From Paulinella micropora (Eukaryota; Cercozoa; Imbricatea; Euglyphida): a stretch of 64,000 nt of DNA. Positions within the stretch are counted from its first letter, which is position 1, and each line of letters starts with the position of its first letter. Both the position numbers and the translations under genes were made by a program. Location of the stretch: positions 679,441 through 743,440 of the forward strand of contig BJOX01000065.1 of NCBI GenBank assembly GCA_009731375.1, in the 5' to 3' direction. Shown here piece by piece: positions 10,813-21,030 of the stretch. The notes under the pieces are model-generated. The model was not told where the DNA came from. It made no database searches and saw only the letters and a list, made by a program, of their open reading frames with translations.

Positions 10813-12856
10813 TTTTTCATTGACAGGTTTTCAAAAAAAAAATCGTTCTAACCGGAGGCGTTGTCATGAAATAAACTACAGTCATCCATTGAGAAAGTCT
10901 CAAGGAAGCGACCCGTAAAATTTCTCGTCATTTTTTTGTGTTGAAGTTATTATTTTTTTTGATAGAAGGGCGAACCCTCCCACTGCATTTTTTCCACGGG
11001 AATGTGCCACAGAACTTTTTTTTTGCTCCAAGATGGACGAGGTTGATTGGGCTTCTGCCACTATTTTAATAACTTCTAAATACTTTGGTGAGGAGTGAGT
11101 TTGGGCATTCGAAATATAAATAATTATGGTTGTGATGCTTTGAAAATTTTGAAAAAATCTGTTGTTGGAACAGAAATCTAGGTAATCGCTTTTAGGAACA
11201 AATTTCCCTTGGGTTTGGTAGATTCAGCAAGAGAGATATGCCATGAGAGATAGAAGATAGCATTCCTGTAGTTAGCAAGCAACAGTGATAGATATTTAGA
11301 TTTGATTAGTCTAGAAAAAAGGAGAGGAGAACAGAACAAAAGAAAGAAAAAAGCACTAGAAGTGACTTATGTCTGAAAAATTTTGAGTTTTTGGAGCGGA
11401 GAGATGTGAGATAATACAGTTTATATTTCAGAAACTACAGCTTTTCCTTCACAAAAAACTGACATACAAATAACACAATAAAAAGGAAAGCATAGGAGTG
11501 TGAGGACACATATATATTTGCCTACTCTGGGAGAACTGGGCCATGCAGTGCAAAGACATAATCCAGACATGCATTTACAAACATTCTTACATAACACACA
11601 AATTTACAGATTTCTTCAGAAATAAACATTTTTGTTGTGTTGCCAGTTTACATGAACATTCATGCATACTGCTCTGTCTATCATTATCATCCATTTTGCC
11701 TTGCTTGCTTTATGTGCAGAGAACTTTAGTTACAAAGCCATGAATTTCGAGTGTTTTTCCTGCTTCCTTTATACGTGCTTTTTTCAGTTTTTGTTGTACT
11801 TTATCCATGATATACTTTTTTTTTCAGATATTCTTTCATGCATCGATTTTGCGTCCGTTCTTGTGCACCATCATTACTTTTCACATATATCATTTCCAAG
11901 ATCTCACAAAAAAATACAAAGCAATCATCATTTTTTTAATTAGAAAGTTCGAAATATTTCACCAAAATTAGTTGTTCACTAGGTTCATCAATTCACATAA
12001 GGCAGCATGCTTTGCTTTTTTTTTTTTCGCGATATTTCAAAACTGTTATTAAATTTCACTGCTTTGTGGCTTGCTCACAACATGCAAAACATTTCATTAT
12101 ATAATTCATTATTCTTTCATAAATGTGAATTTTTTTACTGCGTTCACATGAATTCGATCATTTTTTTCGAATGAAATATATGTGTTCCTGCTCTTTCGTT
12201 TTGTTGCTAGTCTTTCACTGACCTCCCCAACACTTAACTTTAAACATGTTTAGTTTTCATAATTATCTGTGATTGAATATCTGATAAATATATGTGTTTT
12301 TCTTATTTATGCACAAGAGCTTCTTGGGGGCAGTGATAGGTTGACAACACATCACACATTTCACTTTGTTTTGTAGCTATTTGTTGCTCACACTCCCTGA
12401 CGCAAGCATAGCAAACTAGATAGTAAATAGAGCTTTGTTATTTGTGTATTCACATCATCGAAAACTGTCACTTTTTTTAAATATCTTGCTTGCTGTTTTG
12501 AGGGTTCATAAGTTCAACCGAAAATATTAGAATTTATGTAGAAAATGATCAGAAGAAAATTTGAGGGTGCATATTATGACCCCAGTGGATATTGTTCCAC
12601 ATGGGTACATTTAAAACTAACATATTTCCTTGAATTAATATTTGTTTGAAATCGTTCAAACGACGATGACCATATGGTATGAGGGGTAAAAATGACCTTG
12701 GGGCGGGGGCCCTCAGACACTAAGGCAAGCGCCTTCTGACTTTTTTTAATAATTTTTTTTTTACTTTTGGGGACAGGAAAACAAAGTTTAATAATAATAT
12801 TAATAAAGCTTTATGGTTCTATTATTTCTTTCTGATGAGGAATGTTAATACTTATG

Positions 12857-12874
12857 GATACCACATGGTATCCA
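12857..12874. repeat. palindrome matching the 10.8 kb pair
   Basis: An exact 18-bp palindrome, GGATACCACATGGTATCC. Its flank (CATGCTCATACACATAGAC) partly mirrors the flank of the pair near 10.77 kb. Confidence 0.5.
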
Positions 12875-13210
12875 TGCTCATACACATAGACATTATTATC
12901 ATAGTAAAAAACGTAATTTTCTTTTTAAAATACATGTAACCGTTAACTCTTACAATAGAATTCAAATTCAAAAGTAATTTTTTTCTTTCTCCCAGTAGAT
13001 TCAGATGTGCTCTTTACAATAAAAAAAGGCCTGTAGAAAAAGGACAAAAACTCAATGAGTAGATTTTGCCTCAGTTTTCATATGCACTAATGAACGTAGA
13101 ATTACATATGTGTGTTTATTTGACTCTTAATTCAAATATAAATTCATTATCACAATCCAGCTGAACATGTTCTTGAAAGCAAAGCGAGAAAACCCTGCGC
13201 GATTTTGAGA

Positions 13211-13212
13211 TC

Positions 13213-13258
<46 letters not shown>
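13211..13258. repeat. poly-T run
   Basis: An uninterrupted T run of about 47 nt. Confidence 0.97.
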
Positions 13259-13262
<4 letters not shown>

Positions 13263-13867
13263 TTAGAATTTAATCATTAGTGTATTGAACTTGTAGTAAA
13301 CTCAATTTTTCTTTTTTTTCAAAGTCAAATAAGTCAACTTTATTAATGATGATAATATTAACGATATCAAACAGCGAAAAAGCAAAGCAATGCAAATCAT
13401 GAGTGATTTCGAGCTGGTTCGATGGTTCCGGGAAAGGTTTGATTCGATTCCTGAGAATTCCTCCAGATGTATATCATGATTTTTTCCTGAATCTAATTCA
13501 AATTCCAACACTTAACACTTAATAAAAATACTGAAACAGCAGGATTCCTGACGATTCCTGAAAAAGATAAAGTTTTTTTTCAAGAAGGGGAGATGGTGTT
13601 CGCGGGTAATTCAAGCCTTGAAGTTCATAGTGCAATCATGTTGTCATCGGCAACTTGACTGAAAGCCTGACTTCAGAAGACCGGTCTATGAAAGTTAAAC
13701 TTTAAATCAAAATAGGCGGCAAGCTATGAGCTCGGTTCCGAGTCACATATTAGGAGGCTTGGTTCTACGTATCAGCTAAGTTGCGGCCCGGGTCCGGTAA
13801 ATTTTTATATATATACTGTCAGATAGCTAATACTGAATCATACTGTGCCATCCTATGTTCTTCAACG

Positions 13868-13868
<1 letters not shown>

Positions 13869-13915
<47 letters not shown>

Positions 13916-14122
13916 ATTCTCCCCATTTCCTTACTCAGAAATGATACCGGTGCTCTTGCTGCTCCGTTCTCCTTTATTGCCTTTTCTGCCCCGTTTCACT
14001 CTTTCACTCCCCTNNNNNNNNNNNNNNNNNNNNNNNNNNNNNNNNNNNNNNNNNNNNNNNNNNNNNNNNNNNNNNNNNNNNNNNNNNNNNNNNNNNNNNN
14101 NNNNNNNNNNNNNNNNNNNNNT

Positions 14123-14159
<37 letters not shown>
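13869..14159. repeat. CT microsatellite, assembly gap and poly-C
   Basis: (CT)n at 13869-13915, N run at 14014-14121, then a C homopolymer of about 33 nt. Poly-Pro and poly-Ser frames across it are artefacts. Confidence 0.95.
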
Positions 14160-14389
14160 CCCCACCCCCCTTTTGATCTGCCTCTCTTCGATTTTCTTCC
14201 CACTCCTATTTGCCGTTCCCTTCGCTACTTTTTCCTTCCTTTGCCCTCTTCAGCTCCCATCGTTTTCTCCTTCTCTATTCTTCATTTCTTTATTTCCTCT
14301 CCCCCTCTTCTCCCCGTAATGCGCTGTCTTGTCGCTTTGTTTGCCATCGTTTTCACTTATGTTTACCTACTTACATGCTTCCTTTCAGC

Positions 14390-14557
14390 TCTACGAAAAG
14401 CAAGCGTTCTTCAAGCATAAAAATCGTTCAGTGGAAAGTCCCTAGTAATAAGTTGATTCGCCGCTGGACGGGCCGGGCTCAAGGCCTTGTCGGACTCAGT
14501 CCGTCCGACATAGCCGCACGCGCCGCATCCAACCGCATCAGACCTTCATCGGGCTGA
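14390..14557 (+). other. possible terminal exon
   Basis: After a splice-acceptor-like CTTCCTTTCAG, a plus frame of ordinary composition (contains RRWTGRAQGLVGLSPSDIAA) runs to a TGA at 14555-14557. It stands out from the pyrimidine-rich sequence before it. There is no domain hit that I recognise and the partner exons are not seen, so this is only a candidate. Confidence 0.25.
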
Positions 14558-14642
14558 AATAACCTTTGCTTTAAAAAAAAAAAATAAATAAAAGAACCGA
14601 CTTGATTACGCGAAGCTGTAGTTCTTACATATGTACATAATC

Positions 14643-14647
14643 TTCTC

Positions 14648-14720
<73 letters not shown>

Positions 14721-14790
14721 GCAGCAGCAACAGCAACAGCAGCAGCAGCAGCAGCAACAACAACAACCAACAACAACAACAACAACAACA

Positions 14791-14822
<32 letters not shown>

Positions 14823-15060
14823 AGCAGCAGCAACAACAACAACAACAACAACAAAAACAACAACAACCACAACAACAACAACCACAACAACAACAACAAC
14901 AACAAGAAGAAATCTCTTACCTTCGAGATTACTTTCAAAAAATAAAAGAAAAGAAGAAGAAAAAGAAGAAGAACTTCTTACCTTCAACATTACTTTTAAA
15001 AAATAAAAGAAAGGAAGAAGAAGAAAAAGAAGAAACAGAGCCTTGAATAAAAAGAAGAAA
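14643..15060. repeat. CT, CA, CAG/CAA arrays and a 65-bp A-rich duplication
   Basis: (CT)n, (CA)n and mixed (CAG/CAA)n to about 14910. The A-rich stretch at 14910-14970 is then repeated, diverged, at 14971-15025 (TCTTACCTTC..ATTACTTT..AAAATAAAAGAAA). Confidence 0.85.
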
Positions 15061-15357
15061 GAAAGAAGCATCAGTATACGGGGCACGCAAGATAAAAGCA
15101 AAAAATATACAACCCCCAGTAAATATCCATAATCGTATACAGCTTTTATTACTGGGTGTCATTCAAAGTTGCTCTTGAATTTATTTGGCTGCAAGCAACA
15201 GCCTCTGCTTTCACGGCAGACTTACCATGAGAGTGCCCAGCAGTACCTGTAATCAGTCTGAGCTGTTGTCGTTCGAAATTCCAGTCGAAAATGAAAGAAC
15301 CAACATGTCATAACAAGAGCCCCCACCCATACTGCCCCCCCCCCCCCNNNNNNNNNN

Positions 15358-15540
15358 ATAAACTAAAACTCCTAGACCTCTATAACCTAGACACATATAG
15401 AGAGTACTATAGAGTATGTATCGAAACAGACCCATATGTATTCAAAACAGACCTCAACAAATGCATGCTAATGAGTACACAAGCACTACCACCACACACA
15501 GCCATCACATTCTACTCCAAAAAAAGAAACTATTTCTAGA
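15358..15540 (+). other. open coding-like fragment of unknown origin
   Basis: Directly after a 10-N gap (15348-15357) a frame of about 60 codons has normal composition (contains NLDTYREYYRVCIETDPYVF) and stops just outside the viral element. It may be the tail of a retroelement or host gene. I cannot assign it. Confidence 0.25.
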
Positions 15541-15650
15541 CAGAAAGGACCCGCGCATTTCACGCATACTAAACTAATGCTGATATCTTTAACAAACTAC
15601 CCGACCGTGCAAATTTTAAACGTAAGATGGCCTTGACAAGACAGAAAATG

Positions 15651-15782
15651 ATTACACTTTTCTTAGGGTCATTTTTAGGAAAAATGCACTCTATGAAAAG
15701 TGTCTTAACAGACCAAAATCACCAAAAATCACCAAACAAGAAATCAAGTAAGAAATCAAGAGGAAATCAAAAAGGAAGCGAA
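15651..15782 (+). repeat. left terminal inverted repeat of the PLV
   Basis: Matches the complement of 36346-36456 through ATTACA, TTTTCTTAGGGTCATTTTTA, GAAAAGTGTCTTAACAGACC and AAATCAAAAAGGAAGCGAA, with a few mismatches. This arm has about 20 extra nt near 15739-15758, a partial tandem copy of AAATCAAG. Confidence 0.92.
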
Positions 15783-15845
15783 GTTTAATAATTTAATTAA
15801 TTATTTTACATTTATAAAAATATATAAACTATAATATAATACAAG

Positions 15846-16052
15846 ATGCCAAGACCATATCTATACGAAGGAGAAGCAAGACGAAAGAGATATAACGAGA
15901 AGGCTCTCGCATACTACTACCGCCACCAAGAAAGGTTGAAGGAGGAAAGAAAAGAAAAAGCATTAAAGCAAAAGCAAGAACTCAAAAGCACAGAGGAATA
16001 CAAAAAGAAGATACAAGAGCTGGAAGATAAATTGAGTAAAATAGCGGTTTAA
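15846..16052 (+). CDS. small basic coiled-coil protein, PLV gene 1
   Basis: The 68-residue product begins MPRPYLYEGE and is rich in Lys, Arg, Glu and Gln. From residue 25 on, a charged heptad-like pattern suggests one long helix or coiled coil. It is the first gene inside the left inverted repeat and lies 130 nt before the polymerase on the same strand. An AT-rich TATA-like stretch (ATAATATAATA) precedes the ATG. A DNA-binding or replication-accessory role is possible, but no family is recognised. Confidence 0.6.
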   Translation: MPRPYLYEGEARRKRYNEKALAYYYRHQERLKEERKEKALKQKQELKSTEEYKKKIQELEDKLSKIAV

Positions 16053-16184
16053 GTTCTAATTATTTTTTTTAATCTGGTAAAAATATTTTTCATCTAAATA
16101 AATAGCACCCATATAATAACGGTAAAAACATTAATTAATTATTTTTAGAAAAAGTATCTTACCTAATATATACATAACTGTAAA

Positions 16185-19100
16185 ATGTCAAAACCACCAC
16201 TACCACCAAGACCAAACAAGCAATATGTTCAACTTCTTCAAGCTAAGGCTAAGCTTAGAAAGGTTGAAACGAAAGATAAAAGAAACCGCCAGGACCTTTT
16301 ATCTAACATTCGTAGTAATACGAGGGCAAATCTCCGCGAGGCTAAGACTAGGGAAGCGAAGAGGCGAGAGTTTAGAGCAAACGATTATGAAGTTAGGAGG
16401 GATAATCGGCTGAACTCTCTCACATTCAAATTTAGGGAGCTAGACATAAGCTTCTACGATACAGACACATTGGAAGAGAAGGTATTGATACCCGCTATAA
16501 GATATGCTAGAAGGGAAGGGATGACCAACGATGCGGATGTCAATATATCTATCAAATACTCCACAGCTCCTGCTAATGAACGATATGACCACTATTTAAA
16601 AAAGAAAAGTTTTAATTCATTTCAACTCCGCCAATACGATACAGTATTTATGGATGCTCTGAACGAGTTCAACATAAACAACATTGAAGCGAGTGAGAAC
16701 GGATATGAAAGAAACATACGATATGTGGAAATAACCACAGTTCAAGAAAACGGCGGAGGATGCTATGAAGGAAAAACCGAAAAGAGGGAGAAAGTTGAAG
16801 AAGGTAAAAAGATATCTCCGCCAAGCAAAAACAACAACTGCTTATTCTTCTTATGTAAGGATATGTTAGATATTCATCCAATGAACAAGAATCGCTGTAA
16901 TATCGTCCGAGCTGAATTCAACCTTCCACCAAACTCCCCCATACCATTTTCAATAGCAGTCTAAATATTGAAAAAATATGCGAAGGAAGGGAAAACATAC
17001 GAAATAACGGACCACATTATGAAGGAAACAGTCAGCACAAATGAAGAAGGGCAGGAACCCGACAAACTAATCTTTTTGGAGAATAACCATTATTACGGAT
17101 TAGTTAAGCAGTTTAAGAAGCGGTGCGAAGACTGCTTAAAGTTATATTTGAACAAACATAAATGTAATCTCCACAGGAAAAAATATGCGGACATTATGTT
17201 GAAGAAGAATGGTAAAAGACACTTAATAACTAAATTTAGAGAAGAAGAACAAATGAACAACGACCAAATTCTCCATTACGATTTGGAAACATTTAGAAAT
17301 ACATCTATCACAGTCGGCTACGATATCCACGACTGCTACATAGTCGGATATACTCAGGGGTCTGAGGGTTTCAAATACATAGCTGGTAAAGATTGTATCA
17401 GTCAATTCGTAGACTTACTAATTAAACGAGGCGAAAAGGTAAAAGCAGGATGGGTTCCGAAATGTAAAAATGACAAGCCACCCGTTCTATATGTTAATGG
17501 TTTTAACGGAGCGAACTTTGACCACTACTTTATACACCAAGAATTAATCAGAAGGGGTATTAAGATTAAGTCGTCAAAAATTAATAACGGTTCTATTATC
17601 TGCTTAGAGTTTGAAAATGTTAAGATGTGGGATATGTGTAAGCATACCCAAGGAAGTCTGAAAGCAAATCTTGAAAGTATGGGGTGCGAAATCCTCAAAG
17701 GCGACTTTGACCACAACCGTGCCAAAAAGTGGGAGGATATGGACAACAAGACGAGGCAGGACTGTTTGGCTTATCTTAAAAACGATGTTATGGGTTTGAA
17801 GGATTGTATGACAAATTAAACACGACGATATTTACAGCTCATAAGGTCAATCTAACTTCATACATCTCAACTTCAAGTCTGGCTTTCAACATATGGAAGA
17901 AATATGTAGACGGTAAATATGAGGTGAGACTTCCAACGGTGGAGCAGGAAAGAGCATTTAGAAAAGCGATTATCGGCGGAAGGACTTACCCGTCTAAGAG
18001 GCGGTTCATTTCAGCTCAGTATGAACGATACCTACAAAAACAGATTACCTTTGACGAAATAATTGATTACCTCGTAGATGCGGATGTCGTTTCTTTGTAT
18101 CCAACCGCGATGTTATTAGCTTTTATGGTTGGCGACATACTGGAAACAATTGGACCATTTGACCCGCGAAACCTTCAAATCGGTATTTACAACCTTGACT
18201 ATATTTCTCCAAAAGACATATTACATTCAAGGATCTGACAGAGAGACAAAATGGGCTCTCTTAAATGGCGACTAGAAGATATGAAGGACCAATGGCTGAC
18301 GAGTGTAGATATTGAGGATATGGTAGCCGAAGGTTATACGGTCCACATTCATAAACGATATTATACTATAAAATCTGAATGTGTCTTCGCCAAATACATA
18401 GACGATATGTTCAAAGCGAAGGAGAATGCGGAGAAAGGTAGCCCGCAATATCTGCTCGCCAAGCTGTTTATGAATAGTCTATACGGTAAGATGATACAGA
18501 GACCAATACCTTCAATAACAACATATATATACAAACTAATGAAGATTACTGGAAATTCTGGAATAGTAATCAAATAACTGACATTGTTAAATTTACGGAC
18601 CAACAAGGAAAAGATTTATGGCACATATCGGGCTTACCTCGCAATCCAATCTTATTAGAGAGTAGCATAACGAAGCCTTCACACTACGGGGCATTTATAC
18701 TAGCATACAGTCGTCGTATTATGTTCAACTATATCAAGGAAGCAAACCCGAACAGAAGCATTGAAGACGACTTTTACTACACCGACACAGACAGCCTCCA
18801 AATCCACACGAGATGTGCCAAGTATGTAAAGAATATGGGTAATAAGAAACTGGGCGGTATAGGGGACGACTTAGGCGACGGTTGTAAGATTATAAAAGGT
18901 GTGTGGATAGCAAAACTATATATGTTAGAATTTACGACGAAGGATGCCTTTACGGAAGGAATGACCAAGAACGACTTAAAGCATATTTCAAAAGGAGTTA
19001 AAATAGTGTCTGAGAATGGAGTTAAAAGATATTTCCATTTTAGGGGTAAAGGCTTAGATGCTAATCAGCTAAACTATGATACATTTGATAAGATGGACAA

Positions 19101-19302
19101 AGGCGGGTCGGTTGAAAATGTCAAGGATTTCCAAATGAAAAAAATACACATTGATAGAAACAGCAAACAACAACAAATCCCACATTTTAGCATTTTACAT
19201 ATGATGAATGTTAAAAAACAAGTTAATGAGAACAAGTGGGCGGGCCGTAAGTTCATTAACGATAACGACAGCATCCCGCTCGGTTTCCACATTCGCGGTT
19301 GA
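16185..19302 (+). pseudogene. protein-primed family B DNA polymerase (pPolB), interrupted
   Basis: Replicates linear viral DNA from a terminal protein primer. The pieces lie in order in 16185-16964, 16968-17819, 17804-18238, 18251-18577 and about 18500-19302. Exonuclease motifs are visible: ExoI YDLETF near 17280, ExoII YVNGFNGANFDHYF near 17495, ExoIII YLKNDVMGL near 17780. Polymerase motifs A (DVVSLYPTAM), B (KLFMNSLYGK) and C (YYTDTDS) follow near 18085, 18465 and 18780. The N-terminal 250 residues match the extended N-terminus of PLV polymerases and hold NNCLFFLC, reminiscent of an OTU-type cysteine protease active site. Breaks: TAA at 16962-16964, frameshift near 17803, TGA at 18236-18238, frameshift near 18500. 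The intact length would be about 1,040 codons. Convergent with the lipase gene, stops 1 nt apart. Confidence 0.92.
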
Positions 19303-19303
19303 A

Positions 19304-19996
19304 TTATAAATAAATTTTTTTGGCTCCTTTACCTTTGAAGCTCCTAATTGTATGAATTCCTTTTTTTGGTTTGACTAATTTAGTATTTACAGCCGTAGCC
19401 CCTAGCAATGATACGAGGTCAAATGCGGTTCGGTAATTCGTAGTTAGCTTCGCAGTCTTCGCCCGCTTACCTTTTGGATTAACTTTCACCGCCACTCGGT
19501 CAATTACTCCTTCAATGAGGTCTTTTGTGCTACTACCTTTATTGTATGTGGTAGCCTTTACACCAGTTTGTCGGCTCAGGTCTTTCGCAATCGTTCCTCC
19601 AAGGCTATGACCCGTTAGCTCTACATTATCTTTTCCATATTTCTTTATCACTTCGTCAACCAGCTTCTGCTCTTCTTTATATCTCGGAGTTCTTTTTAAT
19701 ATTCCTTTAACCAATGCTACATCTGTTACTAGTAAGTCTCGCTTATCCGCACTTCCCCTAAATGCTACAATAGCTTTACCATCTTTTTCATATACGGTTG
19801 ATTTTTCTTTGCTGGCTACTGGCTTCCATCCGTTAGCTCCCTTTCTATCTGACCGCGGCCAACAGACATCCTCTGATAACTCCGCATTGCCTCCTTTTTG
19901 TTTCCTGTATGCCTTACCAGCTTTTTTCAATGCCTTCCCATAGCTTATACCGTGTTTGGCGGAGTAAGCCTTTACGAATTTAATCCACTCGGACAT
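19304..19996 (-). CDS. class 3 lipase-like alpha/beta hydrolase
   Basis: The 230-residue product has the nucleophile elbow GHSLGGTIAKDL near residue 128, preceded by AIVAFRGSADKRD, the oxyanion-side strand of class 3 lipases. Asp and His partners are plausible downstream (FDLVS and GIHTIRSF). The first 35 residues form a separate basic segment, EWIKFVKAYSAKHGISYGKA, of a kind seen at the start of many small proteins of algal viruses. The gene is intact. ATATAG lies 1 nt before the ATG. Lipases of this class recur in PLVs and virophages and are thought to help release from, or entry through, host membranes; that role is inferred. Confidence 0.85.
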   Translation of the reverse strand: MSEWIKFVKAYSAKHGISYGKALKKAGKAYRKQKGGNAELSEDVCWPRSDRKGANGWKPVASKEKSTVYEKDGKAIVAFRGSADKRDLLVTDVALVKGILKRTPRYKEEQKLVDEVIKKYGKDNVELTGHSLGGTIAKDLSRQTGVKATTYNKGSSTKDLIEGVIDRVAVKVNPKGKRAKTAKLTTNYRTAFDLVSLLGATAVNTKLVKPKKGIHTIRSFKGKGAKKIYL

Positions 19997-19997
19997 T

Positions 19998-20003
19998 CTA
20001 TAT
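19998..20003 (-). promoter_or_regulatory. ATATAG element of the lipase gene
   Basis: ATATAG on the minus strand, 1 nt before the ATG at 19996. Same element as before six other genes of this virus. Confidence 0.5.
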
Positions 20004-20050
20004 AATTATTTATTTTTATTTTTTTCCTTCCTACTATATGCACCCTACTA

Positions 20051-20333
20051 ATGTCAACCCTTACAAGACTGTGCGAGAAGTTCCAAAAACTATCAATTGA
20101 AAGCGAAAAAAAAATCCTTCTCGTTGGAAGATGTCCAAAAGGTAATCCACGACGAAATAAAAGCGATTGAAGAAATGAGAAATGCTCAACCAAACTTGTT
20201 TCACTTCGGGAAATACAAGGGCAAAAAAATAGAAGACATCGCAAAGATTGACAAACCATATATTGAATGGTTAGTTCGCCAACCTTGGGTCCAAAATAAA
20301 GACGAATTGAAGAGGTACTGTCTACCGACGTAG
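20051..20333 (+). CDS. small protein with ExoX C-terminal-like domain
   Basis: The frame at 20097-20333 encodes FHFGKYKGKKIEDIAKIDKP followed by YIEWLVRQPW, the signature of the short domain found at the C-terminus of exodeoxyribonuclease X and in many small phage and algal-virus proteins. No ATG exists in this frame upstream. An ATG at 20051 opens another frame that meets it at a run of nine A (about 20107), so either a one-base error or a real frameshift separates the first 20 codons from the domain. No nuclease catalytic domain is attached. A role in viral DNA metabolism is only inferred. Confidence 0.65.
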
Positions 20334-20340
20334 GAGGTAT

Positions 20341-20976
20341 TTACCGTAAGAGATACATTTTACCTCTAATATTGATTTCTTTTTTTATTATTCGCAGTAT
20401 TGCTTTCTGTTTGTGAAAGTCGCTAAACTTGGTGAAGTGCGGTTCTTTCAAAAGGTTGTCTTCAACTTCTAATTCTCTATTCAATTCAAGGTATTGTTGA
20501 AGGATGTCTTTGAATTGTATGATGTCAAAGTGGTGGTCTACATGTACATCAACCCGCTCATATATATCGCCACTTATTTCGCATATGTATCGGGGTTCAA
20601 CGAATACATCAATAGCCACGATATCAAGATATTCTTGTATTTGCGGTCTTATCGTATTTCTGCTCGCTTCTTTTATCACTCTCGCCATTTTTTTAAATTT
20701 GCTAAGCCCTATGAGGTCAACACAGCAATTCCACGAAAACGGCTTACCATCTACACGAAAGTGTTTTCTCCCAGCGGTCACATTACTTTCAACATCAATG
20801 ATGCCATTTTTTAGACAAGGGTGATGGGTTATTAGGTCTCGCACGAAATTGCTATCTTCTGGGTTCAGCACTTCACCATCGTTATATTTGTCTATCATTC
20901 TTCTTATGTAGGATTTGATAGATGCTTTTGTTAGGAACCGCCTACCACCCACAACATACAACTTACGACTATACAT
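20341..20976 (-). CDS. DUF3223-like protein
   Basis: The intact 211-residue product has the HHPCLKNG motif near residue 50, then FRVDGKPFSWNCCVDLIG near 75-92, the pattern of DUF3223 domains, which also occur in plant RNA polymerase V and DCL proteins and in bacteria. A second conserved part, VDVHVDHHFDIIQFKDILQQ near residues 142-161 followed by FSDFHKQKAILRII, resembles the C-terminal half of bacterial DUF3223 proteins. The molecular function of the family is unknown; nucleic-acid binding is suspected. ATATAG stands 4 nt before the start. The stop lies 7 nt from the convergent ExoX-C-like gene. Confidence 0.55.
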   Translation of the reverse strand: MYSRKLYVVGGRRFLTKASIKSYIRRMIDKYNDGEVLNPEDSNFVRDLITHHPCLKNGIIDVESNVTAGRKHFRVDGKPFSWNCCVDLIGLSKFKKMARVIKEASRNTIRPQIQEYLDIVAIDVFVEPRYICEISGDIYERVDVHVDHHFDIIQFKDILQQYLELNRELEVEDNLLKEPHFTKFSDFHKQKAILRIIKKEINIRGKMYLLR

Positions 20977-20980
20977 ATTA

Positions 20981-20986
20981 CTATAT
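20981..20986 (-). promoter_or_regulatory. ATATAG element of the DUF3223-like gene
   Basis: ATATAG with a 4-nt spacer to the ATG at 20976. Confidence 0.5.
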
Positions 20987-21030
20987 TATTATATTAGAAA
21001 AATTATTACAAAAATAATTATATATTCACA

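Larger units (their letters stand above)
9320..13780. other. AT-rich intergenic region without recognisable genes
   Basis: About 4.4 kb of AT-rich, non-repetitive DNA with many stops in all frames. Short frames (for example 10595-10918 and 11543-11943) have no recognisable domains. The only structure seen is a set of palindromic ACCACATGGTATCC motifs and a long poly-T run. Confidence 0.7.

Noticed and set aside
13730-13800. tRNA gene suggested by CGGTTCCGAGTC
   Set aside because: No A box or cloverleaf pairing could be drawn around it.
20494-20824. Two plus-strand frames of 106 codons
   Set aside because: They are shadows opposite the intact DUF3223-like gene.
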